This document shows positions 1-13,000 of a stretch of 64,000 bases of DNA, piece after piece. The stretch covers positions 70,937,601 through 71,001,600 of the forward strand of contig NC_088102.1 of assembly GCF_036370855.1 (NCBI RefSeq), written 5' to 3'. Below the pieces are notes generated by a model. That model was not told the DNA's origin. It worked only from the letters and a program-made list of their open reading frames with translations, and searched no databases. The stretch's first letter is position 1; each line of letters begins with the position of its first letter. This DNA comes from Dromaius novaehollandiae. Taxonomy: Eukaryota; Chordata; Aves; Casuariiformes; Dromaiidae. A program made the translations under genes and the position numbers.

Positions 1-204
1 AGCTGAAATAAGGTCTCACATAAGGAGAAGGGAGGACAAAGGCAGGAATAAAAAGGTCAACAAAAGCTTGAGGGGATGGAAAGGCCAGCCAGCTATCTCT
101 GCCTCTGGGGCTCCTCCCTAGTGTTAAGCATGCACAGCGGATGGAGGTTAGTAACATAGTGTAGTTTTTTTCTCATCTCTTCCTTTACTCTTGTGCATTT
201 GCAG

Positions 205-3200
205 GATGCCTTTGTAGCATTCCATGTTGACAAGCTGTTGGTGAGCAAGTACTTGAAGTCACTGCAGATTGGGGAGCTGGCACCAGATGACCCCAGTGTT
301 GAGCTCAGTAAAAATGTAAGTCTATCCCCATCAGTCAAACCAAAGGTAGATTAAAGGGGAATATTCTGACATTAGACCTTGTTCTTCTGTATCAGCATAG
401 CTCCTAGAACAGTGGGATCCATTTTTTTCCACTATTTTTTGTGCTACTGCATAGAAATAATAAATGAATGTTACTCTAAATCCATGTTACATGGTTTAGA
501 ATGAGAGTCCTGAAGATGGATTTTCCTTATCACAGCAACCCTATCTAAATAACAGAGCCAAATATTCAGAAATTCTCTCCATCTGATAGTAAGTTTTCAA
601 AACCTACTCCCTTCTATTGTAGGTATTTGTAGGGAGAGGATGCAGAGTATATTAGCGATAAAATAAGTTTCACAGGCTGCATTGGCACTGCCCTTTTGGA
701 CAGCCTTCTGTCACAGTCTCAAAGTCCAGCTCCTTAATCATCCACGGAAGCGCTGTTCATGGCATTGTGGGAGTCACTAATCTGGTATGTCAAAGGAAAC
801 CTCATGAGAGAGCCACAGATGGGACAGGAGTGGTCTTGGTGTGCAAACATTCCTTGGGCTGTATGGACCTCACTGCTTCCCTCTGTCCCCACTCCTCCTA
901 GCCTGCCCTAACTTTTCCTTTATCTAGTTGCCTACTGTGATGGCAGCATGTTGAAAGGGGACTTGAGACTGCAGTGCCATGGTCTAGCAGCAAGGAATGT
1001 TCTAACACTGGTGCTTCCCACAGAAAATGCTGGTGAAACACTTCTGTCAGTTGCATGCCACCGTTGAGAAGATGGGACTTCTGAAGCCAAATCAACTCTT
1101 CTTCTTCCTTCATCTTGCTCACATCCTCCTGCTGGATGCTGCTGCTTGGCTCATTCTCTTCTACTTTGGGACATCATTAATACCCTGTATTGTCTCTCTG
1201 GTGGCACTGACCATTTCCCAGGTAAGCTACCAAGCCCGCAGTGTATATGCAGAGTTGCATCAACTGTCATACATCTGATACTATTGCAGTTTCATAGTCC
1301 TCCGTTTCCTCACTTGGTATATTTCTCTTCTTCGGTTCTGAGAAGACACAGTTTGAATGGCAAATGTTTACAGAAAGTGCAAATAAGAAAGTCTGCCTGT
1401 GGGGAGTTCTCAATATGCCTAATCTGTGATTTTTCCAGCAAGAGATATTTTAGAGGAACCCTCAAGAATGTCAGGATTGCATAGCTCCTATCTGATTGTG
1501 GTGTTGGAGAAGTATCTGAGAAATAAATCTTGATATTTCATGGCAAAGGATGGGTATGGCACTGTCCTGATTTTGATTCATCTTTTTCCTGCTCTTGGTG
1601 GTTCCTTTTTCCTCTTCCAGGTTCAGGCTTCTTGGTGGCAGCATGATTTAGGACACCTTTCAGTCTTCAGGATGACCAGTGGAACCATTTGCTGCATAAG
1701 TTTGTGATGTGCCATTTGATTGTAAGTACCTGACTCTGGAAATGCCTATTAGATTTGATGTCCTCACTGCAAAACTGCACATTCTAAAGACACCGTGGAG
1801 GAGAGCGTGTTCAGCATTAGGCAAAGCAAGGGAACCTGAGAGAAACTGGCTCTGAAATCATTGTACTCTTCATACTTTGTTTTTCCACTTTAACAGGAGG
1901 CATCAGCCAAACGGTGGACTCTTCTGCACTCCCAGCATCATGCCAAGCCCAACTGCCTCCAGAAAGATCCTGACATTGGTATGCACCCTTTCCTGTTTAC
2001 TTTGGGAAAAAAATTCTCTGTGAAGGTCAGTGTGTATGTGTGTGCGTGTTTGGGCCCACATGCTAGGAACTGGGAAGAACACCCTAGTCAACAAAAAGTG
2101 CATTACAACATAAAGATCTAAAAATAAGATTTCTGAGAAAAAAATTACTTTCATTTCTGTGTCCGCTTTCTTCAGTCTTCATGAGCAGGTCACAGCTTAC
2201 ATTAAGTTCCTTTAAAAATTGCTTAAACACTTGACAAGTAACAAGTTGACAAGTAAACAGATGTGATTTACATACTGTGGAAACCCCACCATGAAAAAGA
2301 CTATTAGTGATTATAGCAACCTAAGGACCTTTTCATTTTTTTAACAATGCACTAATTTACAATTCTTAGATAACCTGTAAACATTATTGCTTAATACTAA
2401 TGTCTGAGGCTCAGTGGTATATGCTGCTTCTGCATGTTAGCGCTTTCTAGGAGTAGGCAGAAGCCTTGTTGCAGAAGGCAGCCAGGAACAGCCGGGCTGA
2501 GGAACCAAGGGCTGTTCACACAGCTCTGTAGAACTGTGTATTGACAGGTCCCTCTCATGGCCAGAGGTCATGCAAAAGCGTAGGTCATTCGTAGCATGTA
2601 CAACTAGACCACCATCAGGAGCAACAACCTAAGACAATGCTGTAGCCCTTCTGCTGCACAACTTCGTCCATTCTTGAGGCTCTGTCAGCACAGCTATAAC
2701 AGGGGTGAAATGTTTTCCTCCTCCTAAGTCTTTTGCCAGCATGAAGCTATCAGCATAAGTATACAGAATCAAAGAAGAGAGGAGAAAAAGAAAACAGAGA
2801 AAGTACATATGACTATTTTTGACCACTAATATAACCTTGAAATATCTAAGATTGCACCAAAAGAATTATGAATGTAATAAGAACACAAAAACAAGGAAAT
2901 TCAACAGTTAAAATTCACCTCTGCCCACCCTGAAAACTATTTTTATCACAACCCTTGTACACTTAGGGATCACACCATCTTTTAATGGATGAAATCTGGT
3001 ATAATTTTTGCTACATTATTCCCTTCCAGAGCAGATAATGGTGGTATCCGTGACAGTAGTTTGCTTCCTACTCACTTTAAATATACCAATGTAGCTTTTT
3101 CTTATGGGCTATATTACCTCTGTTTTGTTTTGTCATGAATATATCTAGAACTGCTTTGTAGCAATTACTTACTTATTTCACTTATTTGCCCCTGCTGGAG

Positions 3201-5445
3201 AAAAGCTCCTGGTTTGCTTAACTGTTCAGATCTGAAAGACTTTAGCAAGCTGAAAGGCATTAAAGCAGTTCAGTGGATTGAGAATTTCCTTTCCTTTTCC
3301 TTCTAAGGTATGTTATGTACGTAAACTAATAAGACAGGTATGCAAGAGGGAGACAGTAGTAATGAGGGTTGTAGGAGCTATGCACAAAGAATGCTTCTTG
3401 GGAGACAAGAATGGAAAACAAAGTTACCTGAATAGGTTGCTTAGTCCCCACTCAGTATTTTATTGTTTCTTTCTTTTCACAGCTTGGGATCAAAAAGAAA
3501 AAATACATGCCTTACAATCATCAGCACAAATACTTCTTCATCAGTGAGTATCTCCATTCTCTTGTTAATACCATGAGAACCAATGGGGCTTGTAGATCTT
3601 ATCAGGCACAGGACTTGAGTAGAACAAAGTTGCCTGTGTTGAAGAATATAATCATCAGTCTGAATCTAATCTGGGGGGATTTTGAAGACCTGACTGGATA
3701 AAGCCTTGAGTAACCATGTCTAACCTCATAGTTGACACTGCTCTGAGCAGGAGGTTGGAGTAGAGACCTTCAGTGGTCCCTTCCAACCTAAATTATCCTA
3801 TGATCCTATGTGAGATTGGGTTTTTGTGCCCTTCTTAACCTCAAATACTCAAACCAAACCAGTGTACTACTAACCAACTGGCTTAAATTTATTCCAGGGT
3901 GGATAAAGTGGTGGGGTACACTTATCCTCATTCATGCTGAAGCTGTACTGCTTTGCAAAAATAAATTGGGACCTATATCACCAGAGAAAAGGAGGAAGGC
4001 TCCTAACTCAGTAATTAAGGAAACTACTTGGGAGAGTGAGATTAGTGTTCCAAGGACCGTTTATCTCTGCTGTATATGTACCGCTAACAAAATGCATAAG
4101 CAGAGCACAGAGGAAAAATTCAGAGCTTGCACTTCTCCACCCTCTTTGCCCTGATCCCTAGGTTCTCACTTGTGCCCCCTTCTCCCTGACCTAGTGAAGC
4201 TTTATTCCTTTTGTAAAGTAGCACAGCTTCAGCACAAGGGTGAAGAGACCTTGCCTCTTTGCCTCTGTCCAGAATACTCTAAAGTCTGCTGCTTAGGTCA
4301 CTTGCCTGAAAAGAGGACAGTATGAATTTGAACCTAAAAGCCAGCAAAAATGGCCACTTTCAGGTGATTCATTTGACCTGGTTTTCACTTGACCTTTCAG
4401 GATGGCAGGAACTGCACTCCAGCAGTGGCTATTCTCTCAAGTGGCTAGGAGAACTAGCTCTAAGATGCCCAGTTAAGGAAGATCATCCCATCTCAGATCT
4501 CCCACATCCCTCATAATGGCCCTGAGTTACTGTGTCACACGTTACACGTTTCAGCAGTATTCCATTATAAAGAATAGATTTTTTTTTCTTGTACAGCACA
4601 GATGTCCATGCAGAAGCTTGAGTTTGTGAGTTCTTGCAACCCAAAATAAAGCCTCACCTGGCAGGCAAGGGATTTCAGATGTACTCATGTTGTTGTTGCT
4701 GCTCTGAGCAACTGAATGGAGTGCCAAATAAGCTGTGGGGCTGTGGAAGCCACTTCTGTCAAAATAACCCACCATGGCTCCACCTGAATTAGAAGCCTAA
4801 AATTAAATCTCTGAAGTACTAGTAGATTAGTGGACAGATCTAGAAATATTTAGAAACACTAATATAGCATCCTAACCATTATCAATCTGGTTGCTTTGTT
4901 GCAAAGTGGTCACTGTGATACTTGGAAGGATTTTAAAGTTTCTCAGGGCTTGTCCTCCTTACTTTTTAGGATTCTCCCTGCCCCTTTTCCATTTCACTCT
5001 TATCGAAGAGAAGCCTTGGCCAAAGCTCCCCATAAGGAAACAGAAGGCAATATTACCTGTGGTCACACAGCTGTAGCATCTGCAAGACTATCATGCTGAA
5101 GAACAGGAACTGTCCTCAACCTAGCTTCAGAGAACTTCTTGTGTTACCTTTGTTTTACTTCTGAGGCCAATAGGCTCCCAGGTCACTTACTGTTTCTCTG
5201 TTTTGATGCATACTGATATCTTCCAGAGACATCTGTGTAAGGCCACAGCCCTAAAACTTCTCAGAACATCCTCCATATTGAGCAGCTGTTCAGGGATCCT
5301 TTGCTTCTGGTTTAGTATATGTTATTCAGTCCATGATATTAACAGTGACAATGGATTCTTCCTTAGAGCTCTTCCTCCGCTCCTGTTTCCTACCTACTTC
5401 CACTGCCACACATTTTATATTGCATTCACAAAAAGGTACTGGCTG
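205..5445 (+). pseudogene. FADS1: FADS1-like fatty acid desaturase, exons 2-7 only, frameshifted
   Basis: Six exons match a vertebrate front-end (delta-5/6) desaturase, an ER-membrane enzyme that desaturates polyunsaturated acyl-CoA: 205-315, 1024-1221, 1621-1721, 1897-2025, 3483-3543 and 5369-5445. Their lengths (111, 198, 101, 129, 61, 77 bp) follow the family's exon pattern, except that exon 4 is 101 where 102 is expected. Exon 2 is the end of the cytochrome b5-like domain (reads DAFVAFH). Exon 4 carries histidine box 1 as HDLGH, and exon 5 carries box 2 (HSQHH). The stretch KKKYMPYNHQHKYFF in exon 6 and the MHPF stretch in exon 5 favour FADS1 over FADS2. A 1-bp deletion near 1677-1680 shifts the frame after HLSVFRMT. 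Exon 1 would lie left of the window. Exons 8-12, including the third histidine box, are not found before the CR1 element and the MROH gene. I infer a truncated pseudogene or FADS1-like relic; a base-call error could explain the frameshift but not the missing exons. Confidence 0.75.
3683..3810 (+). mobile_element. CR1 LINE 3'-end fragment
   Basis: The segment ends with the CR1 3' signature: 'gaggttgga', then a gaccttcagtggtcccttcc-like core, then a short tail of two degenerate ATCCTATG-type octamers. It is 5'-truncated, as most CR1 insertions are, and lies in the intron between exons 6 and 7 of the desaturase relic. Confidence 0.8.
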
Positions 5446-5660
5446 GTAAGTATTGCTGCTTGTGCAACCAGGAGGGGTTAGGTGTGGGCCTTCAGCCTTT
5501 CTCCTGAACACAGAGCTTGCTTCTGTCCAGAACCCAGTCCCTGCTGTGTGATGTTGTATGCTTTTCAGTTACGCCTGATAGTGTAGTCAGTTTGCTGAAA
5601 TACTTCCAATGGCTCTGCATGCTTTCTGCTAAACCCATTGTTATGTTCCCCAGCTTGGCA

Positions 5661-5725
5661 CTGCACATGTCTGGCTGGCAATGTCCCAAAGGCCCCTAAA
5701 ATCTCTCTCTCCTTTCCCCACATGG
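5661..5725 (-). repeat. Short inverted copy of an MROH last-intron piece, joined to CR1
   Basis: About 65 bases (ctgcacatgtctggctggc to ccccacatgg) match, in reverse complement, the last intron of the MROH gene at about 19486-19551. The same piece, with the same junction to CR1, recurs at about 30340-30400 and 43868-43928. Confidence 0.65.
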
Positions 5726-6303
5726 ATGATGCAAACCTGGGAGGAGTGGCTGATGCACCAGAGGGCTGTGCTGCCATTCAGAGGGAGCTCGACAGCCTGG
5801 AGAAATGGGCAGAGGGGAACCTCATGAAGCTCAAGATAGGGAAGTGCAGAGTCCTGCACCTAGGGAGGAATAACACCATGCACTAGTACAGGCTGGGGGC
5901 TGACCTGCTGGAAAGCAGCTCTTTGGACAAAGACCCGCAAGGACAACAAGCTGATGGACAAAAAGTTGACCAAGAGCCAGCCAAGTATCTGAAGGGAGGG
6001 TGCAAAGAGGATGGGGCCAGACTCTTGTCAGTGGTGCCCGGTGATAGAAGAGAGGCAACGGGCACAGACTGATGCATGGGAAGCTCCATCTGACCAGAAG
6101 GAAAAACTTCTTTCCTGTGAGGGTGACAGAGCCCTGGGACAGGTTGCCCAGAGAGGTTGTGTTCCTCCTTGGAGACATTCCAAAGCTGTGTGGATAGGGT
6201 GCTGGGCAAGGTGCTCTAGGTGACCCTGTCACCTAGGCAAGGCGGTTGGACTAGATGATCTGCAGAGGTGCCTTCCAACCTCCACCATTCTGTGATTCTG
6301 TGA
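5726..6303 (+). mobile_element. CR1 LINE fragment: reverse-transcriptase C-terminal region plus 3' UTR, internally deleted
   Basis: The first part translates into the CR1 polymerase C-terminal region (motifs GGVADAPEGCAAIQ, LEKWAEGNLMKLK and KCRVLHLGRNN), followed by a stop. It then jumps to the CR1 3' UTR (ggacaggttgcccagagagg, ggttggactagatgat) and ends in the TTCTGTGATTCTGTG tail. The intervening thumb-domain segment is missing, so this is a deleted, non-autonomous copy. It lies between the desaturase relic and the MROH gene. Confidence 0.8.
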
Positions 6304-7007
6304 CCAGACCCCCATGGGGGCCCGAGGGCAAGCAGAGGTGCCCGGCAGAGCACCTTTCCCAGGGTGGCGGGTCACAGCAGGGCCCTTTGTGACCCCTGTG
6401 ACACCCCATGGTGTTGCTGGGTGCCAGCACAGCGTTGGCAACGCAGTGTCCGGGAGGACAGCAACGGGACAGGAGGGAGCACACAGGGCTGGCCAAGGAG
6501 CCCCCGCCAAGTGCACCCACATCTTTCCCTGCTGCCCCTGGCAGCCCCGCAGTGCGGAGGCGTTTTTCCTGAGGCCTTCCCGGCTTGGACTCGGGTAAGA
6601 GGGATGGGGCTGGGGCTCAGCAGCTCCGCGGGGCCTCAGGGGAGCCCTTGGCCATGGCCAGCAGAGGAATGAGCAGGCGGGAGGCAATGGTGGGGCTGGG
6701 GCTGAGGTGCAGGAAAGCTGGTGCCAGAGCCTGGCACACCTGGGGCGGGCAGGGGGATGCCAAGAACCCTCAGGGGACCCTCTGCCCGTGGGGTTATCAA
6801 AAGGTTTTCCTTCCAAGAACATCTTGGCAAAGCCTGCTGGTCTTTCCCAAATGACACCTTTGGCATGGAAAAGCCACAGCCATGGGCTCTGACTTCTCCA
6901 GCATGACTGCCTGCCAAGTCTAGGGGGACATTGTGAAGGTTTCCAGGTGGCAGGCCTGCCTGTGGGCTCCTCCATTCCCAACCTTCCACTTTTCCTCCTC
7001 CCTGCAG
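6304..7007 (+). other. Region upstream of the MROH gene; possible 5' UTR exon ending at 6594
   Basis: No coding sequence of a known family was recognised. A good splice donor (TCGG|gtaaga) at 6594/6595 and an acceptor (ctgcag) at 7002-7007, two bases before the MROH ATG at 7009, suggest a non-coding first exon ending at 6594 and an intron of about 410 bp. The first-exon start and the promoter cannot be fixed from sequence. Confidence 0.3.
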
Positions 7008-7008
7008 G

Positions 7009-10000
7009 ATGGAGGAGAGACCCCCCAGGCACCCCGGGGTGGCCTGGGAGGAGGAAGAGGAGGATGGCTTCCTCACTTGCCCTAAGGTGGCCTGGCAGAA
7101 GAAGGAGGATGGACCCTCCAGGCACCCCAGGGTGGCCTGGGAGAAGAAGCATGGACCCCCCAGGAACCCAAGGGTGGCCTGGGAGAAGAAGGAGGATGGA
7201 CCTCCCAGGCACCCCAGGGTGGCCTGGGAGAAGAAGGAGGATGGACCCCCCAGGCATCCGAGGGTGGCCTGGGGGGAGAAGGAGGAGGATGGACCCCCCA
7301 GGCATCTGAGGGTGGCCTGGGAGAAGAAGGAGGATCAACCCCCCACGCACCCAAGGGTGGCCTGTGAGGAGCAGAAGGGGCAGGGACCCCCCAGTCACCC
7401 AGGGATGGCCTGGGAGGAGAAGGAGGATGGACCTCCCAGCCACCAGAAGGAGGAAGGAGAGAAGGAAGGATCCCTCAGCCACCCCACGGTGGCCTGGGCG
7501 GAGGAGAAAGAGGAGAAGGAAGGACCCCCCAGCCAGCCCACGGGGACCTGGCAAGAGGAGGAGCAGGAGGATGGCCCCCCCAGCTGCACCACAGTGACCC
7601 GGGAGGAGGAGGATGGAGGCCCTCCAGAGAGCAGCTCCCAGCTGGAGCAGTGCGTGCCCCAGCCCTTGCCGACAGGTGAGTGAGCGAGCACCACTGGGCT
7701 GGGCAGCGCCGGGGGCTGGGAGAGCACCCTGCTCTGCCCTGCGCTCCGTCTCCCCAGCAGGCTGGCAGCGGGGGTCCCCAGGGGCCTGGTGGCACAGCGG
7801 GGCCTGAACGCCTGGGCCCGCTCCGAGCTTGGGAGCCAGCCCCAGCACAGCATCCCCCCGCGGGGAGAGCAGCAAAGGGGAGCCAGCTCCTGCTCCACGG
7901 CACGGGCAGGGGGACGCAGCTCGGCTGGTGCGAGGCAGCAGTGCTGTGGGGCGGGGACCTTTCCGGCCTGTCTGCGAGCAAGTTCCTAACCGGGACGCGC
8001 TTGGGGCTTTCCCCCATGGGCTGTGCTCCAGCCTTGCGCCCTGTCTGCTGGGCACCTCCCAGCCCTGACGAGCACAGGGAGACGGCGTGTCTGTGCCCCG
8101 CCACAGCCCCCTCACCCAGGGCTCGCCGTGCCCGTGGGAGCAGGCGTGCGGCTGGGCAGAGGGCTCCGCTGTTCCCTCCCATCTCTCCTGTCAGCCCCTA
8201 CAGCTCTGCCCACCCTCTTTCTTGACCACATGCAGGGTCGACTCCGCCAGGAGAGGAGGAGGAAGCCCTGGCACGCATGCATGCCTTTTTCAGACACAGA
8301 GGAAAGCTAATGGTAGGCACTTCCGTCTGGGCTGGGCCGGCATCTCCTGGGGGGTCGCACCTGTATCTGCCATGCTCAGACGCCCCGCAAGGGCTGCTGG
8401 CTGTGCAGAGCTGCTCCCTTCCCCGCACATCACTGCATGTCCCGAAATGCTCTGGCCCTGCTGGCCATGCCTCTGCCCCACTTGGGCACTCTGTCTCTCT
8501 CCTCTTGCTCTCAGGAAGAGGCCCAGAAGCTGTTGTTTCTGGCCTCCATCTGCACCCTCTGCAGAGTGGCCAGCACCGATGCCTTGGTGTGGGACAAGCT
8601 TTTCCTCTGCAAAGTGGATCTGGCAAAGACAATTGAGGTGAGGGCACACCCCGGGGCCTGAGGGAGTGGGCAAGCCTCGCTGCCGGGCACTGAGTGAGGA
8701 CAGGACTGGGGTGTCCGAGCATGGGAAGGTGCGAGGCACTTGCTTGTGAGCACAGCCCTTCCCACTGCAGGGCTACAGAAGGCACTGAGAAGCTCTGTGA
8801 GCTGGGACTGAGGCAAGGAGGGGGCTGCTCTGGGTGCCAGTGCTGGGATGGGATGGGATGGGATGGGATGGGATGGGGGCACCTGGGCTGCGCCAGCCCT
8901 GCAGACTCCTTGCTGGGTGCTGACAGCTCCCATGCCCCATCCTCGCTGTGATCTCCAGGTGCTGTTGCAAGAGGAGCCCACGGACCACCTGTGCACGGCA
9001 GTGCGGCAGCAAGCCATGCTCACCATCGCTGCAATGAGGTACCTGCCCCAGCCCCTGGCTTGCTCAAGGCCGCCGCACCCTTTGGCCCTGAGGGCACCAG
9101 TCCCAGCTGGGAGGCATCCCCCAAGCTGGGGGAGTGTGACGGAGACGTCCGCTGGGCCCTGCTCTGCCCTGCACTGGGCCTGAGAGGGGCGGAGATGGGA
9201 GGGCAGACAGGGCCCCAGGACTTCACAGTGTCTCGGGACTTCTCTCGTGAAGGGCGAGGCAGGAGATGCAGAGGGTATCGGGCACATCCTGCAGGACTCT
9301 CCCCCGTGATGCTGGCCCAGGGACAGAGGGAGGAGGTGCCTCCCCGTGAGGCTTCCCACCTCGCATGGAGAGCACAGCAGGGTGTCCCGCCCATGAGCTC
9401 TGAAGGGGCCACTGTCAGCCCCAGGGTCTGACAGGCGCCTCTGCCTCCTTGCAGCAAAGTGAAGCTTGTGCTGGAGGACAACCAGAAGAACAGCCTCCTC
9501 CACTCCTGCTTCTGCAGTGTCTTCTACCTTCCTCTGACAGAGGACATGCAGAGCCTGCAGACTTCCCTCTTCTCCAAGGTATGCCCTGGGTGAGGCATGG
9601 AGAGGCTGACAGTCCCTCTGGGCTTATCCCCAGCTACCCTGTGCACCAGTTGAAGGCAAGCTCCAAGCCAGGGCAGCACCGCAGCTTTGCTTTCCTACCC
9701 TCACCCCTTCTTCCCCTTGCCCTGCCTAGGGCCACGTGTAGTGCCCCCAGGCTGGTCCTTGTGCAGCACCTCCTCTACCCCAGCCCTCCCCCTGGGCACG
9801 TGGGCCGTGGGTGTCCCCTGCGGCAGGAGGAATTCAAGCCCCTCTCCTGCAGGTAAGGGGGACCAGGGAAGAAGTGCCACAACCCTCTGTCCTCCTTGCA
9901 GACCCTGGCTGCCATGGACAGCATGCTGCAGATGCTGGTGCTCACATCTCCCACCTCCGCTCTCCTGGAGCTGCAGAGCATCCTGCAGGTCTGGCATGTG

Positions 10001-13000
10001 CAAAGAGTGGCCTTCACAGGGACTGTTTGCCACTCCAAAAGGAAGGGACCCTCTCAAGTGGACCTCCCTCTACTCTGCCCCACAGCGCTAGGGGCAGAGA
10101 GCATGCTGCAGGGAGAGGGCCGTCTCCCTCGGAGGAGCCAGGGTTCCCCACCGTGCTCTTCTGCGAGCCCAGTGTCTCCTGGCTGCAGTCAAGAGTCCTT
10201 TCTTCCCCCACCCCACTCCTGCAGTGTGAGGGACAGCCCTGCCCGCTGCCCCGCCAGGACAACACTCCCCCAAAACCTTGCCTTGCACCCAAGCAGGGCT
10301 GGGAGTTGCACCCTCCTTCTTCAGCCCTACACAGCTGGCAGCTGGCACTGACGACTCCCAGCCCCCAGCTCTTGGGCTTTCCTCCCCAGACCGGAGCACG
10401 GCAATGACCCCCCCGCCCGGCACCTGCCCATCCCAGGCCTGAACCTTTGCTCCTCTGGCTTCCTCCTTCCACCACAGCCCAGAGTGCCCTCCACCGCAGA
10501 GGCGCTTGCCCCAAAGCCTTCTGGTCCTGGGCAGGGCGCAGAGGGCCATTTCTGGAAAGCAGCGGAGGCTGCAGTAGCCCTGCGATCCTGCTCTCTGCCT
10601 GGCCACAGCCGGTCGGGCTAGGAGACTTGTCCCTGCAGCCTGGGGGGACTCTAGAGGCAAGAACCCAGTTACAGGCTTTGCTCCTGCTCCCAGGAGCTGT
10701 GTAAACGCGGCCAGGCATTAGCAGAGCTGCCTCTCTTGGAGCAGCTGGCGGGCTGCAGCGCAGAGCAGCAGCTTTTCTCCTCCCAGGTCCTGCTGCCCTT
10801 CACCCAGACCAAGCGAGCAGCCGTGCGTGAGAGGGCCGTGGGGCGGCTTGCCAAGCTGAGTCAGCTCCTGGTCACGTCTTCCTTGCTGAAGGTAAGGAGC
10901 CTCTGGCCCAGGCACCCTCCAGCCACCCCATCACGCCTTCACGGTGCTCCAAGCCTCCTGCAGCTCTGGGCTCCCTCCAAGGGAGGCCTGGGCACAGCTT
11001 AGGGCACTCAGCGAGGCCCTGCCCTGAAGCTAAGGTCTTGGCCAAGCCTCTCGGGGCTTCCCTCTCCAGCGCCTGCTCTCTCAGGAGCCAGCTCTGCCCA
11101 CAGCCCTGGGCAGGGCAGCACTGCCCTGGGCGCATGCTGTGGGCCCAGCAGGTCTGGCAGCCCTCCTGGCCCAGGCTAATGCCCAGCTGCTTTGGGAGCC
11201 AGGGCCTGCAAGGCCCTCCATTGCTCTGGCTCACCTGAGATCCAGCCAGGGGTGAGCCGTGGCTTCAGGCCTTGGGCCCCATCCGGCACCCCTCAGCCCT
11301 GCTGCCACTGCTGCCTCCCTTCCGCAGGTCTGCTGCCACTTTGAAAGAAGCAGTGACGGCCCTGACCTCTGCAGAAGGAAGCATTTCTCAGTCCTGGGCC
11401 AGCTGGTGGGGTGTCTCACCCTCTGCTGTGCCTATGAGGACCAAGGAACCAGGCATGGAGCTGCAGATGCTCTTCATCACCTGTACGCATTCATCCTGCA
11501 GCGAGAAAGTAAGAGAAGCTGCCTCAGGCTGAGTCCTTCCAGACACAGACACCCAGGCAAGGCCAGGCGAGCTGCCATGCGGCCTCAGCCACTCTCCTCA
11601 GCAGGAGGAAAGAGCAGGAAACCCCCGCAATGGAGGCGCAGGGCAAGCACTGCGTCAAGCCCGGGGCCCACACAGCCCAGACTTAGTGCGGTGGGCACCT
11701 AAGCAGGAGGCCCTCTCGGATGTGATATGCACCCACCCCTCTGGAGAGACAGGGGACACGCATACGCTACTAAAACTGCAGGCACCTCACAGACTTGAGG
11801 CAGAATGTCACCTGCCTTGCTGTAATCCCTCTCCTGGTTACCCATGGGCTGGAAAACCTTCAGCAGCCCCTGCTGCTCCTGGGACGTCTGTCTTGCTTCA
11901 TACCAGAAAGTCTGATGGAACTCCTCTGTCTTTTGCTCTTCTTAAAAGCAGTTTCCCCTCCCCCCTCCCTTGCAATAGGCCCAGACCTTCCCTGGAAATC
12001 CTGCTCCCCATCCATTTCTGGCATGCCTGCTTTCTCCACCAGCAACAGTTCACCCTGATGCCTTCAGTGTACCATCTCTGACTCTCCAGCCTCCCTACTA
12101 ACTGCCCTGTGTTTGCCCTCCTCTCCAGGCATGCAGCTGTCACAGGATAGCCCAAAGCATCTACAGCTCCAAGAGGCCTGGCAAGATGCAAACACCTGCC
12201 TTGCACCATCCAAGAGCGTCAGCGAAATCACCACGGTAAGGAGTGTCTCCGTTGCTGGCACCCCTGCCACGGGTCAGCCTGAGGCTGGGATGAGCAGGAG
12301 GATCCCTTATTAGTGGGACTAACGGGTCCTTGCAGTCCTTGAGGAGAGGGCTCACACTGTCCTTGAGCAGGGACTAGCCGAAGGTTTCTGTTCTGGCCCC
12401 CAGCGAGCTCTGCTTCCTCGCAGGACCAGCGCGGCGGACCCTGACCCCAGCCACCCACCTCCTCCCTGGGGCCATCACCCAGCCCACAGCAGCCCCTGCT
12501 CTTGGCTCTCCTGGTGGCACGGAGCCAGCACTGCCCCACCTCTCTCTCCAGAGCCACTCTTGACGCTCGGCTGAGCACTCCCATCAGGGCACTCCATGTG
12601 ACGTATCTCTCTTCCCTGCCCTCCTTTTCCCTGTAGACGTTTTCAAAATGCCTCCAGCCCTCCGAGAGGACAGACATCATCCTCACGGCCATCAGGGGCA
12701 TGAGATCCTTCAGTGCCTATGACACGCAGGCAGCCGCTCACATGTTGGATGTGCTGGTGACGGATGACGCCTCCCAGCTGGAGCAGGTAAGTAGCTTGTG
12801 GCTGGGGCTCGAGCCCTCCGGGGGATTGTTTTTCCTCTGAATGCAGGTCTCCCAGGCACCTGACACCCTTTGAGGCCAGCCCCGAGCAGTGCAAAGGGAA
12901 GCAATTCTCCATGGGAGCTGGAGAAATGCCTCCCTCCGTGCCATGTTGCCTCCAGGTGCCCGAGATCGTGAGATGCGTCTGCCGAAGCCTGGTGTCCATC

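Noticed and set aside
6229-8115. Open frame of 628 codons on the minus strand with PGHPGVPGGSILLLL repeats
   Set aside because: It is the antisense of the MROH repeat exon and its GC-rich flanks; the sense frame has splice sites joined in phase to 21 further exons.
8845-8874. GGGAT array as interstitial telomere
   Set aside because: The unit is a pentamer, not TTAGGG, and is short.
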